A stretch of 64,000 nt of DNA from Clostridium omnivorum (GTDB lineage Bacteria; Bacillota; Clostridia; Clostridiales; Clostridiaceae): positions 1,272,001 through 1,336,000 of the forward strand of contig NZ_BRXR01000001.1 in assembly GCF_026012015.1 (NCBI RefSeq), written 5' to 3'. A program made the translations under genes and the position numbers. Positions 1 through 8,428 of the stretch are shown here, piece after piece (position 1 is the stretch's first letter; each line of letters starts with the position of its first letter). The notes beneath the pieces are model-generated. The model saw nothing but the letters and a program-made list of their open reading frames with translations. It ran no database searches and had not been told where the DNA came from.

Positions 1-473
1 TTTAATTCTATTATAATACATATTAAACCCTTTTGATTGTTTTTTCGGAAATTTCCGAAAATTACATTGTGCTTTTTCTTTATTTCATATATTAACTTAA
101 TACGGTGAATATAAAGTATTTTCACTTATAAATGCCAAAACAAAACGCAGGATTTCTTTCATTAATATTAAACTTAATATTATGGATTAGCTTAGACAAA
201 TGAAAATGCACAACATTCGACATGTTCTTGCATAAAAATTTTGACGAAGACTTTATTTTCTATTCTTCCTACTTTTAAAAGTTATGTGTCTAAATGTTAT
301 CATATAATAAATCAAAAATCAAAATAGAATATATGCCACTTAAAAATATTCTATCATATTTTGTAAATATATAGAATTATCTTACTAAATGGTACATTCA
401 CTCAATAGTATTCTACCTATACCCCCTGACAGCAATACTTTTTTGGGTAATATATAAATTTCTAATAGTATAA
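1..473. other. AT-rich intergenic region, no gene seen
   Basis: No reading frame with a credible ribosome binding site was found on either strand. The sequence is very AT-rich, with scattered -10-like hexamers that cannot be assigned to a gene. It ends at the terminator of the minus-strand gene that follows. Any regulatory role for a gene left of the window cannot be judged from here. Confidence 0.5.
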
Positions 474-513
474 AAAAGTGAGCTCAGATGAATTATCATC
501 TAGACTCACTTTT
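474..513 (-). terminator. Rho-independent terminator
   Basis: The arms AAAAGTGAG and CTCACTTTT pair, with a second inner pairing AGATGA/TCATCT separated by a 3-nt mismatch. On the minus strand the hairpin is followed by a run of T. It starts 3 bases after the stop of the 182-residue gene. Confidence 0.8.
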
Positions 514-516
514 ATT

Positions 517-1065
517 TTAAATTTCTACTTCAAAATCTATATTACTATTTTTTTCAGATTTTATATGTATATCTGAAATATTTTTAGGTACTATGTATAC
601 TAGTTTAGCCTTGCTTTCAGTCTCAGGCTGTACATTATATATAGTATATTCCGAAATATTTCTTATTACCTTCTTTTCATTTTTTATGGCAGCTTCCAGT
701 ACCATATCAAATGCATCGAAAATTTCAACTTTGTTACTACCATTTTGAATCTTTATTGTTACTATAATATATTTTAAATCTTTTCCTAATAGTGGGTTAT
801 TTTCGTCCTCCTGCTGCTCCACATTATCAATGCTATATTTAATATTTCCAGATGTTATAACTTTATTAGTTATAGGACTATTATTAGTTAATAAAGAACT
901 GTCAACTTCTACAGATTTGTTATCCTTATACTTTGCATTTAAAATATTATTGTTACCTATAATTGAAATGCATAATATAATCACTACTCCAAATATTTTC
1001 AACATCAATTTATTACTTGAATTACTTAAATCGTTCTTATTATATTTATGAACACTATCCTTCAT
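517..1065 (-). CDS. Small anchored extracytoplasmic protein, DUF4352-like
   Basis: Function unknown. The 182-residue protein has a short charged N-terminus, one hydrophobic segment at about residues 22-42 (signal anchor) and an extracytoplasmic part. The later half (GKDLKYIIVTIKIQNGSN and following) alternates hydrophobic residues like the immunoglobulin-type fold of DUF4352 proteins; that assignment is by pattern only. There is no lipobox cysteine. The ATG start is preceded by AGGAGAG at good spacing. The gene stands alone, divergent from the YerB-like lipoprotein gene, with its own terminator. Secretion is fairly clear; the family is uncertain. Confidence 0.7.
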   Translation of the reverse strand: MKDSVHKYNKNDLSNSSNKLMLKIFGVVIILCISIIGNNNILNAKYKDNKSVEVDSSLLTNNSPITNKVITSGNIKYSIDNVEQQEDENNPLLGKDLKYIIVTIKIQNGSNKVEIFDAFDMVLEAAIKNEKKVIRNISEYTIYNVQPETESKAKLVYIVPKNISDIHIKSEKNSNIDFEVEI

Positions 1066-1147
1066 TCAACTCTCTCCTAATTTTATAAGTTTCATTTTAA
1101 ATATTATTACCTAACTTTGTCACTTTTATCTCAAATTTATTAATAAA

Positions 1148-1176
1148 TTGTAAAGATTTATAAAATAGCTTAGAAT
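1148..1176 (+). promoter_or_regulatory. Sigma-A-type promoter of the YerB-like lipoprotein gene
   Basis: TTGTAA and TAGAAT are separated by 17 bases, and the start codon lies about 34 bases downstream of the -10. Assigned from the hexamers and their position only. Confidence 0.5.
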
Positions 1177-1209
1177 ATAAATATAATTTACTGAAAGGAA
1201 TGGTTAATA

Positions 1210-2241
1210 TTGAAAAATATAAAAGTGCTTAGTTTTATATTATTATTATCACTTTCAATAACAGGCTGCGGCAGCAAAAAAACTGCTACAGCCAAAGTTG
1301 ATACTACTAGAAGCACTACAGCAGAAAGCACAAATAATTCTACTGATAAAGCAGAGAAATATTACGCTCCTTATACTGGGGAGGAAGTTAGCAAAGAAAC
1401 TGCAAATAATGCTGCTTTTATGTCTATTATAGAAAATTCCTCTGCAGCTAGGCCGCAATCTGGATTTAATTCCGCAGATATTGTTTTTGAGGCTATGACA
1501 GAAGGGGGAACCACTAGATGCCTTGCTATATTTCAAAAGGACAAAGCTGAAAAAATTGGGCCTGTTAGAAGTATGAGAACTTATTTTATAGATTTAGCCT
1601 ACGAATATAATCTTCCCTTTGCTCACTGTGGTGGAAGCCACGATGCTCTAGATAGAATAAAAAAAGAAAATCCTATGACCTTAAACGAAATGTATAACGG
1701 CTCTTATTATTGGCGGGATAAAAGTATTAAAATCCAAGAACATAGCCTGTATACTTCCTCTGATAAGCTTATAAGTTTAATTACACAAAAATCATACATA
1801 AAACCTTCTCCTATAAAATTAGCCTTCAACAAGGGATACTGGGATACTTTAAGCTCCGAGGCAATAAACAACATTATTATAAGATTTAACGGCGAGTACG
1901 CCACTGCATACACATTTAAGGATGGGCTTTACTATAAATCCATGAATAATGTACCTACTGAAAATAAGGAAGATAAGAAACCAGTAGCAGTAAAAAATCT
2001 TGTAATACAAAAAGTAAACTACAGGACTAGGCCTAATGAGGAGTATCTAGATGCAGACCTAGTAGGTAGTGGAGACGCTATAATATACAGCAACGGTAAA
2101 ATGGTAAAAGCAACCTGGTCTAAGGCTGATCTACACTCTCAAACAATATTCAAAGATGAAAAAGGCAATATAGTACCACTTAATCCCGGAAAGACCTGGT
2201 GGCATCTTTTAGATCAAAACGCCTCTCTTAAAACGAATTAA
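1210..2241 (+). CDS. DUF3048 (YerB-like) lipoprotein
   Basis: A 343-residue predicted lipoprotein. The hydrophobic N-terminus ends in the lipobox SITGC, so Cys20 would be lipidated after signal peptidase II cleavage, followed by a low-complexity Thr/Ser linker. The body shows the DUF3048 signature, including ARPQSGFNSADIVFEAMTEG and IGPVRSMRTYFIDLA, as in Bacillus YerB. The molecular role of the family is not established. The start is TTG, with AAAGGA 10 bases upstream; a nearby ATG at 1200 is out of frame. The gene is monocistronic, between its own promoter and a terminator shared with the convergent glmS. Confidence 0.85.
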   Translation: MKNIKVLSFILLLSLSITGCGSKKTATAKVDTTRSTTAESTNNSTDKAEKYYAPYTGEEVSKETANNAAFMSIIENSSAARPQSGFNSADIVFEAMTEGGTTRCLAIFQKDKAEKIGPVRSMRTYFIDLAYEYNLPFAHCGGSHDALDRIKKENPMTLNEMYNGSYYWRDKSIKIQEHSLYTSSDKLISLITQKSYIKPSPIKLAFNKGYWDTLSSEAINNIIIRFNGEYATAYTFKDGLYYKSMNNVPTENKEDKKPVAVKNLVIQKVNYRTRPNEEYLDADLVGSGDAIIYSNGKMVKATWSKADLHSQTIFKDEKGNIVPLNPGKTWWHLLDQNASLKTN

Positions 2242-2276
2242 ATAAGGTAGAAAAAATTATGAATATTAAATAATAA

Positions 2277-2298
2277 AAAGGTGCCAAATGGCACCTTT
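2277..2298. terminator. Bidirectional terminator between lipoprotein gene and glmS
   Basis: Perfect hairpin with arms AAAGGTGCC and GGCACCTTT and a 4-base loop. The minus-strand side is followed by a longer T-rich tail, so it serves glmS best; the plus-strand side may also stop the lipoprotein transcript. Confidence 0.85.
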
Positions 2299-2301
2299 CA
2301 A

Positions 2302-4128
2302 TTATTCAACAGTTACTGATTTTGCTAGATTTCTAGGCTTATCAACGTCACAGCCCTTTTGAATTGACATATAGTAGGAAAGAAGCTGTAGCGGTACTAC
2401 AGAAAGTACTGGAGCTAGAATTTCATTTGTTCTTGGAAGGTATAGTGCTGAATCAACTGTCTTTTCAATTGTATCATTACCTTCAAAAGCAAAGGCCAAA
2501 ACATTTGCTCCTCTTGTTTTAACTTCTTTAATATTACTAACCATCTTTTCAAATAATTCTTCTTGAGTAGCTAAAGCTATTACAATAGTTCCTTTTTCTA
2601 TTAAAGCTATTGGCCCGTGCTTTAATTCTCCAGCTGCATAAGCTTCTGAGTGAATATAGGAGATTTCCTTAAGCTTTAAGGAGCCTTCCATTGCAACAGC
2701 ATAATCAAGGCCTCTTCCTAGGAAGAACATATCTTTATGCATATAAGTCTTTGAGGCAAATCTTTGAAGCACTTCTTTATTAGTTAGAACCTCTTCTACC
2801 TTTTCTGGAAGTGAAAGCATAGCCTCTTTTATTTCTTCTATAGCCTCGTCACTTACTGTTTTCTTATTCTGGGCAAAGAATAAGGCTATAATATACATAG
2901 CAATAAGCTGAGTTACATAAGCCTTTGTAGATGCAACTGCTATTTCTGGTCCTGCCCAGGTATAAAGAACATCATCTGCTTCTCTTGATACTGAGCTTCC
3001 TACTACATTTGTTATAGCTATTACCCTTGCACTACTTTTCTTTGCTTCTCTTAGTGCAGCTAGCGTATCTGCAGTTTCACCAGACTGACTTATTACTATC
3101 ATTAGTGTTCTTTTGTCTATTATTGGATTTCTATATCTAAACTCTGAAGCTATATCTATCTCTACAGGGATTCTCGTAAGCTTTTCAATTACATACTTGC
3201 CTACTACACCTGCATGATATGCTGTTCCGCAAGCTACAATATATATTTTATCTATATTAGCTATTTGCTCTTTAGTAATTGTTATTTTGTCTAAGGTTAT
3301 ATCCTTACCTAAAGCTATTCTTGAAGTCATTGTATCTCTGATAGCCTTTGGCTGTTCATGAATTTCCTTTAGCATAAAATGCTCATATCCGCCCTTTTCA
3401 GCAGCATCAGCATCCCAAGTTACATGGAATATATCCTTCTTTATTTCGTCGCCTTCATCTGACATAAGCTTAACACCTTCAGATGTCATTACAACGAACT
3501 CTTTATCATTTAAAAAATAAACATCTCTTGTATAGTTTAATATAGCTGGTATGTCAGATGCTATAAAGTACTCACCTTTTCCAACACCTACTACAAGAGG
3601 GCTATCTTTTCTAACAGCTACAAGCTTTCCTGGCTCATAGGTTGTAACTACTCCTATAGCATAGCTTCCTTCCATCTTGGACACCGCTTTCATAACAGCA
3701 GCCTCAAGATTTCCATCATAATAATAGTCTACTAGATGAGGAATAACTTCTGTATCAGTTTCTGATTCAAACTTATATCCCTTTGAAGTTAGCCACTCTC
3801 TTAGGTGAATGTAGTTTTCAATGATGCCATTGTGCACTACACTAATAGTTTCCTTTGTATTTGAGTGTGGGTGAGAATTCAAATCTGATGGTTCTCCATG
3901 AGTAGCCCATCTGGTATGGCCAATACCTACTACCCCTTTGATTGGAGCCTTTTCTAGCTTTGCTTCAAGATTTGCAAGTCTTCCCTTGCACTTACTAACC
4001 TTTAATATATCCTCTTCAATAATGGCTACTCCTGCTGAGTCATAGCCTCTATACTCCAATTTTGAAAGTCCATTAATAAGCACAGGCGCTGCCTGCTTAT
4101 TTCCAACATAACCTACTATTCCGCACAT
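2302..4128 (-). CDS. glmS: Glutamine-fructose-6-phosphate aminotransferase (isomerizing)
   Basis: Makes glucosamine-6-phosphate from fructose-6-phosphate and glutamine, the first step to UDP-GlcNAc. The start is fixed by the mature N-terminus: MCGIVGY supplies the catalytic cysteine after Met removal, with AAGGAGG just upstream. Longer in-frame starts run into the ribozyme and are rejected. The product is 608 residues, the normal length. The N-terminal Ntn glutaminase domain (HTRWATHG at 71-78) is followed by two SIS sugar-isomerase domains (SQSGETADT) and the C-terminal DKPRNLAKSVTVE end. It is preceded by a glmS ribozyme, so expression should fall when glucosamine-6-phosphate is abundant. 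It is unrelated to the glutamate mutase subunit, also called glmS, at the far end of the window. Confidence 0.97.
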   Translation of the reverse strand: MCGIVGYVGNKQAAPVLINGLSKLEYRGYDSAGVAIIEEDILKVSKCKGRLANLEAKLEKAPIKGVVGIGHTRWATHGEPSDLNSHPHSNTKETISVVHNGIIENYIHLREWLTSKGYKFESETDTEVIPHLVDYYYDGNLEAAVMKAVSKMEGSYAIGVVTTYEPGKLVAVRKDSPLVVGVGKGEYFIASDIPAILNYTRDVYFLNDKEFVVMTSEGVKLMSDEGDEIKKDIFHVTWDADAAEKGGYEHFMLKEIHEQPKAIRDTMTSRIALGKDITLDKITITKEQIANIDKIYIVACGTAYHAGVVGKYVIEKLTRIPVEIDIASEFRYRNPIIDKRTLMIVISQSGETADTLAALREAKKSSARVIAITNVVGSSVSREADDVLYTWAGPEIAVASTKAYVTQLIAMYIIALFFAQNKKTVSDEAIEEIKEAMLSLPEKVEEVLTNKEVLQRFASKTYMHKDMFFLGRGLDYAVAMEGSLKLKEISYIHSEAYAAGELKHGPIALIEKGTIVIALATQEELFEKMVSNIKEVKTRGANVLAFAFEGNDTIEKTVDSALYLPRTNEILAPVLSVVPLQLLSYYMSIQKGCDVDKPRNLAKSVTVE

Positions 4129-4214
4129 ATTTTTCCTCCTTGCGTAAAGCTTACAATCTTTACGTCTATTGAAATTAAAATAATTTAGTTTGCAATGTGC
4201 AGTATTTGGCCGCA

Positions 4215-4484
4215 GCACCTAATTGATATTGTTTCAGAAATCACTTTCTGGTTTTATCAATCTCTATCGGTAGTGCTGTACCGTGGGGCATCCGCCGAAG
4301 TTTCGATACTCCCCATCCTCGTCAACTTAAGTGAGGCTCTAAATCTACGATTTAGCTAGTCGAACTTACTCAATCGTCAGATTGAGTTTCATTTAGCTCT
4401 TTCAAATCTTTGATTTGGGTAGTGGAACTTACTCATTCGTTAGATTGAGTTTCTTTTTTCCATTCTCACTTAAGTCCTGGCGCT
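4215..4484 (-). ncRNA. glmS ribozyme (glucosamine-6-phosphate-activated), enlarged P1 arm
   Basis: On the minus strand the conserved core reads AGCGCCAG at the 5' end, then TGACGAGG, TATCGA, TTCGGCGGATG and CCCC, followed by a CGGTA/TACCG hairpin and a long ATTGATA/TATCAAT arm. These are the landmarks of the glmS self-cleaving ribozyme in the glmS leader. Cleavage is expected 5' of the G in AGCGCC, between 4484 and 4483. The variable arm between AGCGCCAG and TGACGAGG is about 150 bases long. It is closed by an 11-bp perfect helix (4325-4335 with 4465-4475) and filled by a tandem duplication. The 3' boundary is approximate. Confidence 0.93.
4336..4459. repeat. Tandem duplication inside the ribozyme P1 arm
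   Basis: Two degenerate copies of a unit of about 60 bases, 4336-4395 and 4396-4459. Both contain GCTCT, an AAATC/GATTT mini-hairpin, GAACTTACTCA and AGATTGAGTTTC in the same order. Each copy can fold into two small hairpins, which lengthens the peripheral arm without touching the core. Confidence 0.8.
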
Positions 4485-4572
4485 TTAATATTTTTCTTAT
4501 TCAATTTTTCCTTACTTTTTATTACTCAGCTACCACCTCCTGTAAAATCAGCTACATTACAAACTATACTTT

Positions 4573-4601
4573 ATTATATTTGCATAGATAAAATTTGGCA
4601 A
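4573..4601 (-). promoter_or_regulatory. Sigma-A-type promoter of glmS
   Basis: On the minus strand TTGCCA and TATAAT are separated by exactly 17 bases. It lies about 90 bases upstream of the ribozyme, so the transcript would include the whole ribozyme. Confidence 0.75.
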
Positions 4602-4678
4602 TAGTAAAATATGGTTTTGTTTTTATGAAAATGTACAAAAAAATACATATTGTACCTAAATTAAAATAATTTCTACAA

Positions 4679-4706
4679 TTGATATTTATTTTAATAGGTA
4701 TATAAT
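4679..4706 (+). promoter_or_regulatory. Promoter of the LCP gene
   Basis: TTGATA and TATAAT separated by 16 bases, about 37 bases before the start codon. Divergent from the glmS promoter. Confidence 0.7.
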
Positions 4707-4742
4707 TTTATTGTGCAATTTATTTATTTGGAGGGTTTAATA

Positions 4743-5729
4743 ATGACAAGAAATAGGAAAAATAAACATAAAAAACATAAAGGTATTAAAGCTTTTGCTA
4801 TTATTTTAACAATAATGGTTGTTATCACATCAGGAGCTCTTTTTTATTTAAATGGTAAGTTATCAAAAATCAAAATAAATAAAATTGACGATGAAAATCT
4901 TTCCATTGATGAAAATAGTTTTAAATCCAATGATAAAAGCGAAGATAACTTTGTCAATATTCTGCTTATGGGTATAGATATTGACAAAGAAGTAAATGAT
5001 TCTAACAGTGCTGATTCAATAATGATTGCTACTATAGATAAAACCCATAAAAAATTAAAGCTAACCTCCATAATGAGAGATAGCTATGTGGATGTTGAGG
5101 GACATGGAAATACAAAGCTTAAATATTCTTATTCCTATGGTGGTCCTGAATTGCTCATTAAAACAGTAAATAAAAACTTTAATATGAATGTCAAAGATTA
5201 TGTAAAAGTTGATATAAACAATTTAGGTAAAATAATTGACTATCTAGGCGGAGTTTCAATTAATGTACAACCTGATGAAGTAAACCTTATTAACAGCTAT
5301 ATGGAAGGTGCTTCAAAGGTTTATAAATTTAAATATGCTGCCATAAAAAAGTCTGGTCTGCAAGTATTAAATGGTGCTCAGGCAGTTGCCTATTGTAGAA
5401 TACGTTATGTTGGAAATGTTGATTTTCAAAGAACAGAGAGACAAAGAACTGTACTGACTGAGATTTCTAAAAAGTTATCACAAAAAGGTTTGCTAGGGCT
5501 TCCTAAGGCATCAGATAATATTTTACCTTATGTTGAAACAAGTTTAAGCAAGACAGAACTACTCTCACTGGGTTCTTATGTTTTAATAAATAAAATAACT
5601 ACACCAGAACAATTTAGAGTACCTACTGATGACAACTATCATGATTCTACAATAAATGGACTCTATTATATGAAGTGGGATAAAGAACCTACAATTGATA
5701 AACTTCATAATTTTATATTTGGAAGTTAA
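4743..5729 (+). CDS. LytR-CpsA-Psr (LCP) family cell wall ligase
   Basis: LCP proteins transfer lipid-linked glycopolymers (teichoic acids, capsule) to peptidoglycan on the outer membrane face. The 328-residue protein has a lysine-rich cytoplasmic tail, one membrane helix at about residues 16-38, then the LCP domain with NILLMGIDID, SADSIMIATID, LTSIMRDSYVDV and, later, AVAYCRIRY and DFQRTERQR. The start was moved to the ATG at 4743 because GGAGGG lies 7 bases upstream; the longer start has none. It has its own promoter and a terminator shared with the polysaccharide operon, whose product it may attach. The exact substrate is unknown. Confidence 0.92.
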   Translation: MTRNRKNKHKKHKGIKAFAIILTIMVVITSGALFYLNGKLSKIKINKIDDENLSIDENSFKSNDKSEDNFVNILLMGIDIDKEVNDSNSADSIMIATIDKTHKKLKLTSIMRDSYVDVEGHGNTKLKYSYSYGGPELLIKTVNKNFNMNVKDYVKVDINNLGKIIDYLGGVSINVQPDEVNLINSYMEGASKVYKFKYAAIKKSGLQVLNGAQAVAYCRIRYVGNVDFQRTERQRTVLTEISKKLSQKGLLGLPKASDNILPYVETSLSKTELLSLGSYVLINKITTPEQFRVPTDDNYHDSTINGLYYMKWDKEPTIDKLHNFIFGS

Positions 5730-5804
5730 AATTGTTTCTTTAGTAATCTGTCCAACATCTATTTGCAATAAAAATAGCTAAATAGAATACTATAAATGAT
5801 AATT

Positions 5805-5832
5805 AAAAAGATATGCTGCAGCATATCTTTTT
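5805..5832. terminator. Bidirectional terminator between LCP gene and flippase
   Basis: Perfect 14-bp-arm palindrome centred on GCTGCAGC with A5 and T5 flanks, placed between convergent genes. It would end both the LCP transcript and the long polysaccharide operon. Confidence 0.88.
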
Positions 5833-5853
5833 AGTTTGTACAGATACATATTA

Positions 5854-7377
5854 TTAATTCAATGTTTTTATTTTAAACTTTGACATAACTAAATTCTTTA
5901 AGTATGAATATTCCTCAGTCTTTCTAAATACTAATATTAGTATTAAATTAATAATTACAACATTTAGCATGCAATTTAACATAAAACCATAAAAATTATA
6001 TGGCAGAACCAAGACTTTTAAAATACCAGAAGATATAATCAAAATTCCTATTGCAAGTAACAATGTTTTACCATATAACAATAAATAATTCTTAAAACTT
6101 ACTCTAAAGACTTTCTTATACACTAGTAAAGGCTTCACCCAAAATATTACTGCTACATCACTTACCACTGTGCCTAAAACAACACCAGCAATTCCCATAT
6201 ATTTTGCAAACAAAATTGAAAACCCTAAATTAATTATTGACTCCGCAATTGGAGCATACTTATCTTCATTATAAATGCCAGCTGCTTCCTTAAATCTTTC
6301 CACACATGGCCGCAAGGCAGTTATATAAAAATTCACAAGGGCTATAATCAATATAAACCTGCTAACAAAATATTGTTTTCCTAACCAAATAGCAATAAAA
6401 TAATCCATAGTATTATATAATGATATAGTTATAAATACTACAATCCAATAGTTAAATAAAAATAATTTTTTAAATACATCATAATTTTTTTGACTATTAT
6501 CCTCAATAATCAAATTACCAATACTAGCAGTGATTCCATTGAACATTTTTACTATAGCATTTAAGAAGAAATTAATAACCATAATATAGTTGCTATACAT
6601 ACCAACAGCTGATAAAGTTGAAAATGCTGACATTACAAGATAGTCTGTACTGTACACTACAAACGAACCAATTTTATGGTAAGAAAGCGCTTTGATATTT
6701 TTGAAAATACTTTTCTTAGTATCAGAATCTAATACTGCGTTGCATTCTTTTAACCATGGATATTGCTTATTAATAATCCGATTCATATATGCATAATAAA
6801 TTAAGCTAAATAATGCTTCAAGCGCTAAATATAATAAAAATGATTTATATACTATAAGAATAAGAATCTGTGCAACACTCTTTAATATTTTCATAATACC
6901 ATCAATACTTGATATTATATAAGACTTTTGGTCTACATTTAATAGAGAAAGTTTGCTTGAAAATAGGTACGTAACAACAGTATTTAAAATGTAAATCACA
7001 AAATAAACTTTAACTAAATGTGAATTAACTTGACCTTTTGCAAAGAAAGGTAAGAATATTGTTGATATTAAGCCAAGTAAAAGAATAACAATTCCTGCAA
7101 TTCTATATAACCTTTGGTAAAAGACTATTATTCCTTTAATATTCTCCTTTTCATCCTGAGCTAAGGGTTTATAAAGAGCAAATATAACAGCAGACTCAAT
7201 ACCAAGTTCAGCTAGATTTAGGAAACCAAGTACACTAGAAAAAAGAGAATTTAGCCCCGCAATTTGTACCCCAAGTTCATTTATAAATATTTTTCTAGTA
7301 ACAAATCCTAATAAAGATGCTATTATATAAAATATTAAATTGTATGTTAGATTCTTCACTGCTTTTTTCGTTCTCAT
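5854..7377 (-). CDS. Wzx-like polysaccharide flippase (MOP/MATE superfamily)
   Basis: Predicted to flip undecaprenyl-linked repeat units across the membrane. About 507 residues and almost wholly hydrophobic, with around 12-14 membrane helices and the opening typical of polysaccharide biosynthesis proteins (NLTYNLIFYIIASLLGFVTRK). The ATG at 7377 is chosen because GAGG stands 8 bases upstream; an in-frame TTG at 7416 overlaps the stop of the preceding glycosyltransferase and has weaker support. It is the last gene of the polysaccharide operon, followed by the shared terminator. Substrate specificity cannot be read from sequence. Confidence 0.88.
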   Translation of the reverse strand: MRTKKAVKNLTYNLIFYIIASLLGFVTRKIFINELGVQIAGLNSLFSSVLGFLNLAELGIESAVIFALYKPLAQDEKENIKGIIVFYQRLYRIAGIVILLLGLISTIFLPFFAKGQVNSHLVKVYFVIYILNTVVTYLFSSKLSLLNVDQKSYIISSIDGIMKILKSVAQILILIVYKSFLLYLALEALFSLIYYAYMNRIINKQYPWLKECNAVLDSDTKKSIFKNIKALSYHKIGSFVVYSTDYLVMSAFSTLSAVGMYSNYIMVINFFLNAIVKMFNGITASIGNLIIEDNSQKNYDVFKKLFLFNYWIVVFITISLYNTMDYFIAIWLGKQYFVSRFILIIALVNFYITALRPCVERFKEAAGIYNEDKYAPIAESIINLGFSILFAKYMGIAGVVLGTVVSDVAVIFWVKPLLVYKKVFRVSFKNYLLLYGKTLLLAIGILIISSGILKVLVLPYNFYGFMLNCMLNVVIINLILILVFRKTEEYSYLKNLVMSKFKIKTLN

Positions 7378-7412
7378 TCGTATTTCCTCAATTTTTCCAT
7401 AAAAAATTAAAA

Positions 7413-8378
7413 TCAAACCTTAAATTTTAGTAATTTGCTTTTAATAAATGTTTTAATATCCACTCTTGTAAATTTTGGTTTGAAATTATTTATACAATCA
7501 ATAGTTTCTTGTTGTTTATATATGTTTGCATATTTTTCTTTTAGTTCTTTTTCTTTTATTCCATGCCATAATGTATTTATTAAAAGAAATGGAATTCTAT
7601 AATTCCTTATATAACTAATTATTTTGGCCTTTTGTACTTCATTTAGATTATTATTATCTAAAGTATTAAACCATTGTTCTAGCCTCTCCCACATCTTTTT
7701 AGCTTCATTTAAATAATAAACTTGCTTCTTAGAAAAATCTGATGATAATGAATTATTCTCTCTTATTCTATATACAGAAAGGCACTCATCTACAAAGCAA
7801 ACCTTAGACAAACTAACTACCTTTGTAAAAAATTCAACATCTTCACCCCAATTACATTTTGGAGTAAATTTAATATCATTATCAATTATAGTATCTCTCC
7901 TAACAATCCAAGTGCTTGTTTGTGGCCACATTTCACTTTTTATGTATTCATAAGCAATATTTTCATTTTCAAATTTAACAATGTTTGAAATCTTCTTTTC
8001 ACTATCCATATACCAGCTTATATGTCCACAAAAGCATGCATCATATTTGCCACTTACTAGTTTATCTACCTGTTTTTGCAGCTTTGTATCATACCAAAGG
8101 TCATCACCATCAATAAATGCAACATATTCACCTTTAGACTCATTAATTGCTTTATTTCTAGTCATTGATACGCCTGAATTGCTTTGATAAAAATATTTTA
8201 TACTAGGATTCATTTCAGACATAGCTTTAATAAGTTCACTAGTCTTGTCCTTACTTCCATCATCAACAACTATTATTTCAATATTTTTATACGTTTGGGA
8301 TAAAACAGAATTTATTGTATCCTCTATAAACTCCTCACAATTATATGCTGGAATTATAACCGATATAAGTGGTTCCAA
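7413..8378 (-). CDS. Family 2 glycosyltransferase
   Basis: A cytoplasmic GT-A glycosyltransferase, likely adding one sugar of the repeat unit. The N-terminus LISVIIPAYN, the VVDDGSKDKT nucleotide-binding motif and FIDGDDLWY (DxD-type metal site) identify GT2. WGEDVEFF is the usual acceptor-side acidic motif. The start is uncertain: GTG at 8387 overlaps the AGAGG Shine-Dalgarno sequence, while TTG at 8378 has that sequence at normal distance, so TTG is used (321 residues). The gene follows licD and abuts the flippase. Donor and acceptor are unknown. Confidence 0.88.
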   Translation of the reverse strand: MEPLISVIIPAYNCEEFIEDTINSVLSQTYKNIEIIVVDDGSKDKTSELIKAMSEMNPSIKYFYQSNSGVSMTRNKAINESKGEYVAFIDGDDLWYDTKLQKQVDKLVSGKYDACFCGHISWYMDSEKKISNIVKFENENIAYEYIKSEMWPQTSTWIVRRDTIIDNDIKFTPKCNWGEDVEFFTKVVSLSKVCFVDECLSVYRIRENNSLSSDFSKKQVYYLNEAKKMWERLEQWFNTLDNNNLNEVQKAKIISYIRNYRIPFLLINTLWHGIKEKELKEKYANIYKQQETIDCINNFKPKFTRVDIKTFIKSKLLKFKV

Positions 8379-8428
8379 ATAATTCACCTCTTTATAAAAA
8401 TACCTTTATTTTCATCAAAAATGAAACA

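Noticed and set aside
830-1051. Small hydrophobic plus-strand frame as a toxin peptide
   Set aside because: Antisense to the 182-residue gene with no ribosome binding site; hydrophobicity is expected from the AT-rich complement.
4129-4218. Longer N-terminus of glucosamine synthase
   Set aside because: It would bury the catalytic Cys that must be N-terminal, and it enters the ribozyme.
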